Source: Paenibacillus sp. FSL H7-0357
Lineage (GTDB): Bacteria; Bacillota; Bacilli; Paenibacillales; Paenibacillaceae
Direction of reading: 5' to 3'
Assembly (NCBI RefSeq): GCF_000758525.1
Contig: NZ_CP009241.1
Coordinates: 2,976,001 to 3,040,000, forward strand
DNA length: 64,000 nucleotides
In this document: piece by piece, positions 63,184 to 64,000 of the stretch
Layout of the letters: each line of letters starts with the position of its first letter
Numbering within the stretch: the stretch's first letter is position 1
Notes under the pieces: generated by a model
The model's database searches: none
What the model was told of the DNA's origin: nothing
What the model saw: the letters and a program-made list of their open reading frames with translations, nothing else
Translations under genes and position numbers: made by a program

Positions 63184-64000
63184 ATGTCTGATACCGTACT
63201 GGACAAACAGGTCAAAACACAGAAGACCAGAAAACGCAGAGTCGATCCGGAAATCGGTGTGAGCCTTAGCTGGAAAACGCTAAAAACGCAAAAGCAGCTT
63301 ATTTTCATGTCCGTGCCGCTTGCTATTTATTTAATTATCTTTAACTATGCTCCCATTTGGGGCTGGCTGATGGCCTTTCAGAACTACCGCCCGGCGCTAC
63401 CCTTCGGCAAGCAGGAATGGGTAGGCTTGCAGCAGTTTAAGTTTTTATTTGAAGATGAGACCTTTATGATGGTGCTGCGCAACACGATTGCCATGAGCTT
63501 TATTAACCTTGTGCTTGGTACTGTTACAGCAATCGGCCTGGCTTTGCTGCTGAATGAGATCAAAGTCAAGTTTTTCAAACGTATCGTTCAGTCAATTTCG
63601 TATTTGCCGCACTTCTTGTCCTGGGTTATCGCGGCGGGCATCGTTGCCACTTCGCTGTCGATTGATGATGGAATTGTCAATATAATCTTAATGAAGCTTC
63701 ATTTAATTAAAGAACCGATTATGTGGCTCAGTGAAGGGAAATATTTCTGGGGCATTGTCGGGGCTTCGAACGTGTGGAAAGAGGTGGGCTGGGGTACTAT
63801 CATTTATCTGGCGGCCATTACCTCGATCGATCCTTCTCTGTATGAGGCAGCGTCCATAGACGGCGCCAAACGTTTTCAGAAGATGCGCTATGTCACACTT
63901 CCGGGGATTAAGGCTACATTCGTTATTTTGCTGATTATGAACATCGGACATATTCTGGATGCCGGCTTTGAACTCCAATATTTGCTTGGCAACGGGCTCA
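63184..64000 (+). CDS. LplB-type ABC sugar permease (3' end outside window)
   Basis: At least 272 residues; ATG at 63184 after AGGAGGGGAACACTAC. Membrane segments begin at QLIFMSVPLAIYLIIFNYAP; later segments SISYLPHFLSWVIAAGIVA and the EAA-like loop EAASIDGAKRFQKM match the permease at 12077 closely. The frame is open at the window end, where roughly the last 50 residues are missing. Second gene of the third Lpl-type importer. Confidence 0.93.
   Translation, partial: MSDTVLDKQVKTQKTRKRRVDPEIGVSLSWKTLKTQKQLIFMSVPLAIYLIIFNYAPIWGWLMAFQNYRPALPFGKQEWVGLQQFKFLFEDETFMMVLRNTIAMSFINLVLGTVTAIGLALLLNEIKVKFFKRIVQSISYLPHFLSWVIAAGIVATSLSIDDGIVNIILMKLHLIKEPIMWLSEGKYFWGIVGASNVWKEVGWGTIIYLAAITSIDPSLYEAASIDGAKRFQKMRYVTLPGIKATFVILLIMNIGHILDAGFELQYLLGNGL

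Overview
The window looks like a chromosome segment of a Paenibacillus-type Gram-positive bacterium (Bacillota). The grounds are strong GGAGG-type ribosome binding sites, TTG/GTG starts, lipoproteins with Gram-positive lipoboxes, Lpl/Ytc-type oligosaccharide ABC transporters paired with YesM/YesN-type regulators, a transmembrane AraC regulator, a protein with three C-terminal S-layer homology (SLH) domains, and many glycoside hydrolases. Base composition is mosaic by eye: the malonate decarboxylase block (about 15-22 kb) and the MATE/MerR blocks are AT-rich, while the 22.6-40 kb and 56-61 kb carbohydrate blocks are GC-rich. No rRNA, tRNA or CRISPR array was recognised.

Layout. (1) 1-7.3 kb: the 3' part of a giant exported protein with two near-identical modules of about 1,020 residues, each a sialate O-acetylesterase-like SGNH domain with carbohydrate-binding modules. 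(2) 7.7-14 kb: YesM/YesN two-component system, lipoprotein and two permeases of an Lpl-type sugar importer. (3) 14-22 kb: LysR regulator divergent from a biotin-independent malonate decarboxylase operon, mdcA-C-DE-G-H-B, with beta and gamma subunits fused, followed by an SGNH hydrolase. (4) 22.3-40.3 kb: a 2,690-residue surface enzyme (binding modules, GH2, SGNH esterase, CE4 deacetylase, SLH), a LacI regulator, a membrane-anchored AraC regulator, a second Lpl-type importer and a GH30 enzyme. One palindrome occurs three times before the giant gene and once in the lacI promoter, defining a small regulon. (5) 40.6-44.1 kb: MATE exporter and LysR regulator among decayed genes. (6) 44.1-50.9 kb: a seven-gene operon behind a perfect Zur box (nickel/opine/peptide-type ABC importer plus two paralogous SAM methyltransferases), a candidate metallophore uptake/processing system. 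(7) 51-54.9 kb: MerR regulator with a classic 19-bp-spacer promoter driving an Fe-S flavoenzyme, then a flavodoxin-like quinone reductase. (8) 55-58.7 kb: a gene graveyard (IS1182-type transposase tail, GH8 exo-oligoxylanase remnant, GH43 fragment, AraC tail) around an intact GH43. (9) 58.7-64 kb: GH95 fucosidase, then the start of a third Lpl-type importer that is a close paralogue of the one at 10-14 kb.

Overall logic: secreted and surface-anchored enzymes deacetylate and cleave plant or mucin-like polysaccharides, and three importers with dedicated sensors take up the oligosaccharides. Malonate use, metal acquisition and redox detoxification sit between them as separate cassettes. Functional statements rest on motif recognition by eye; no database search was run.
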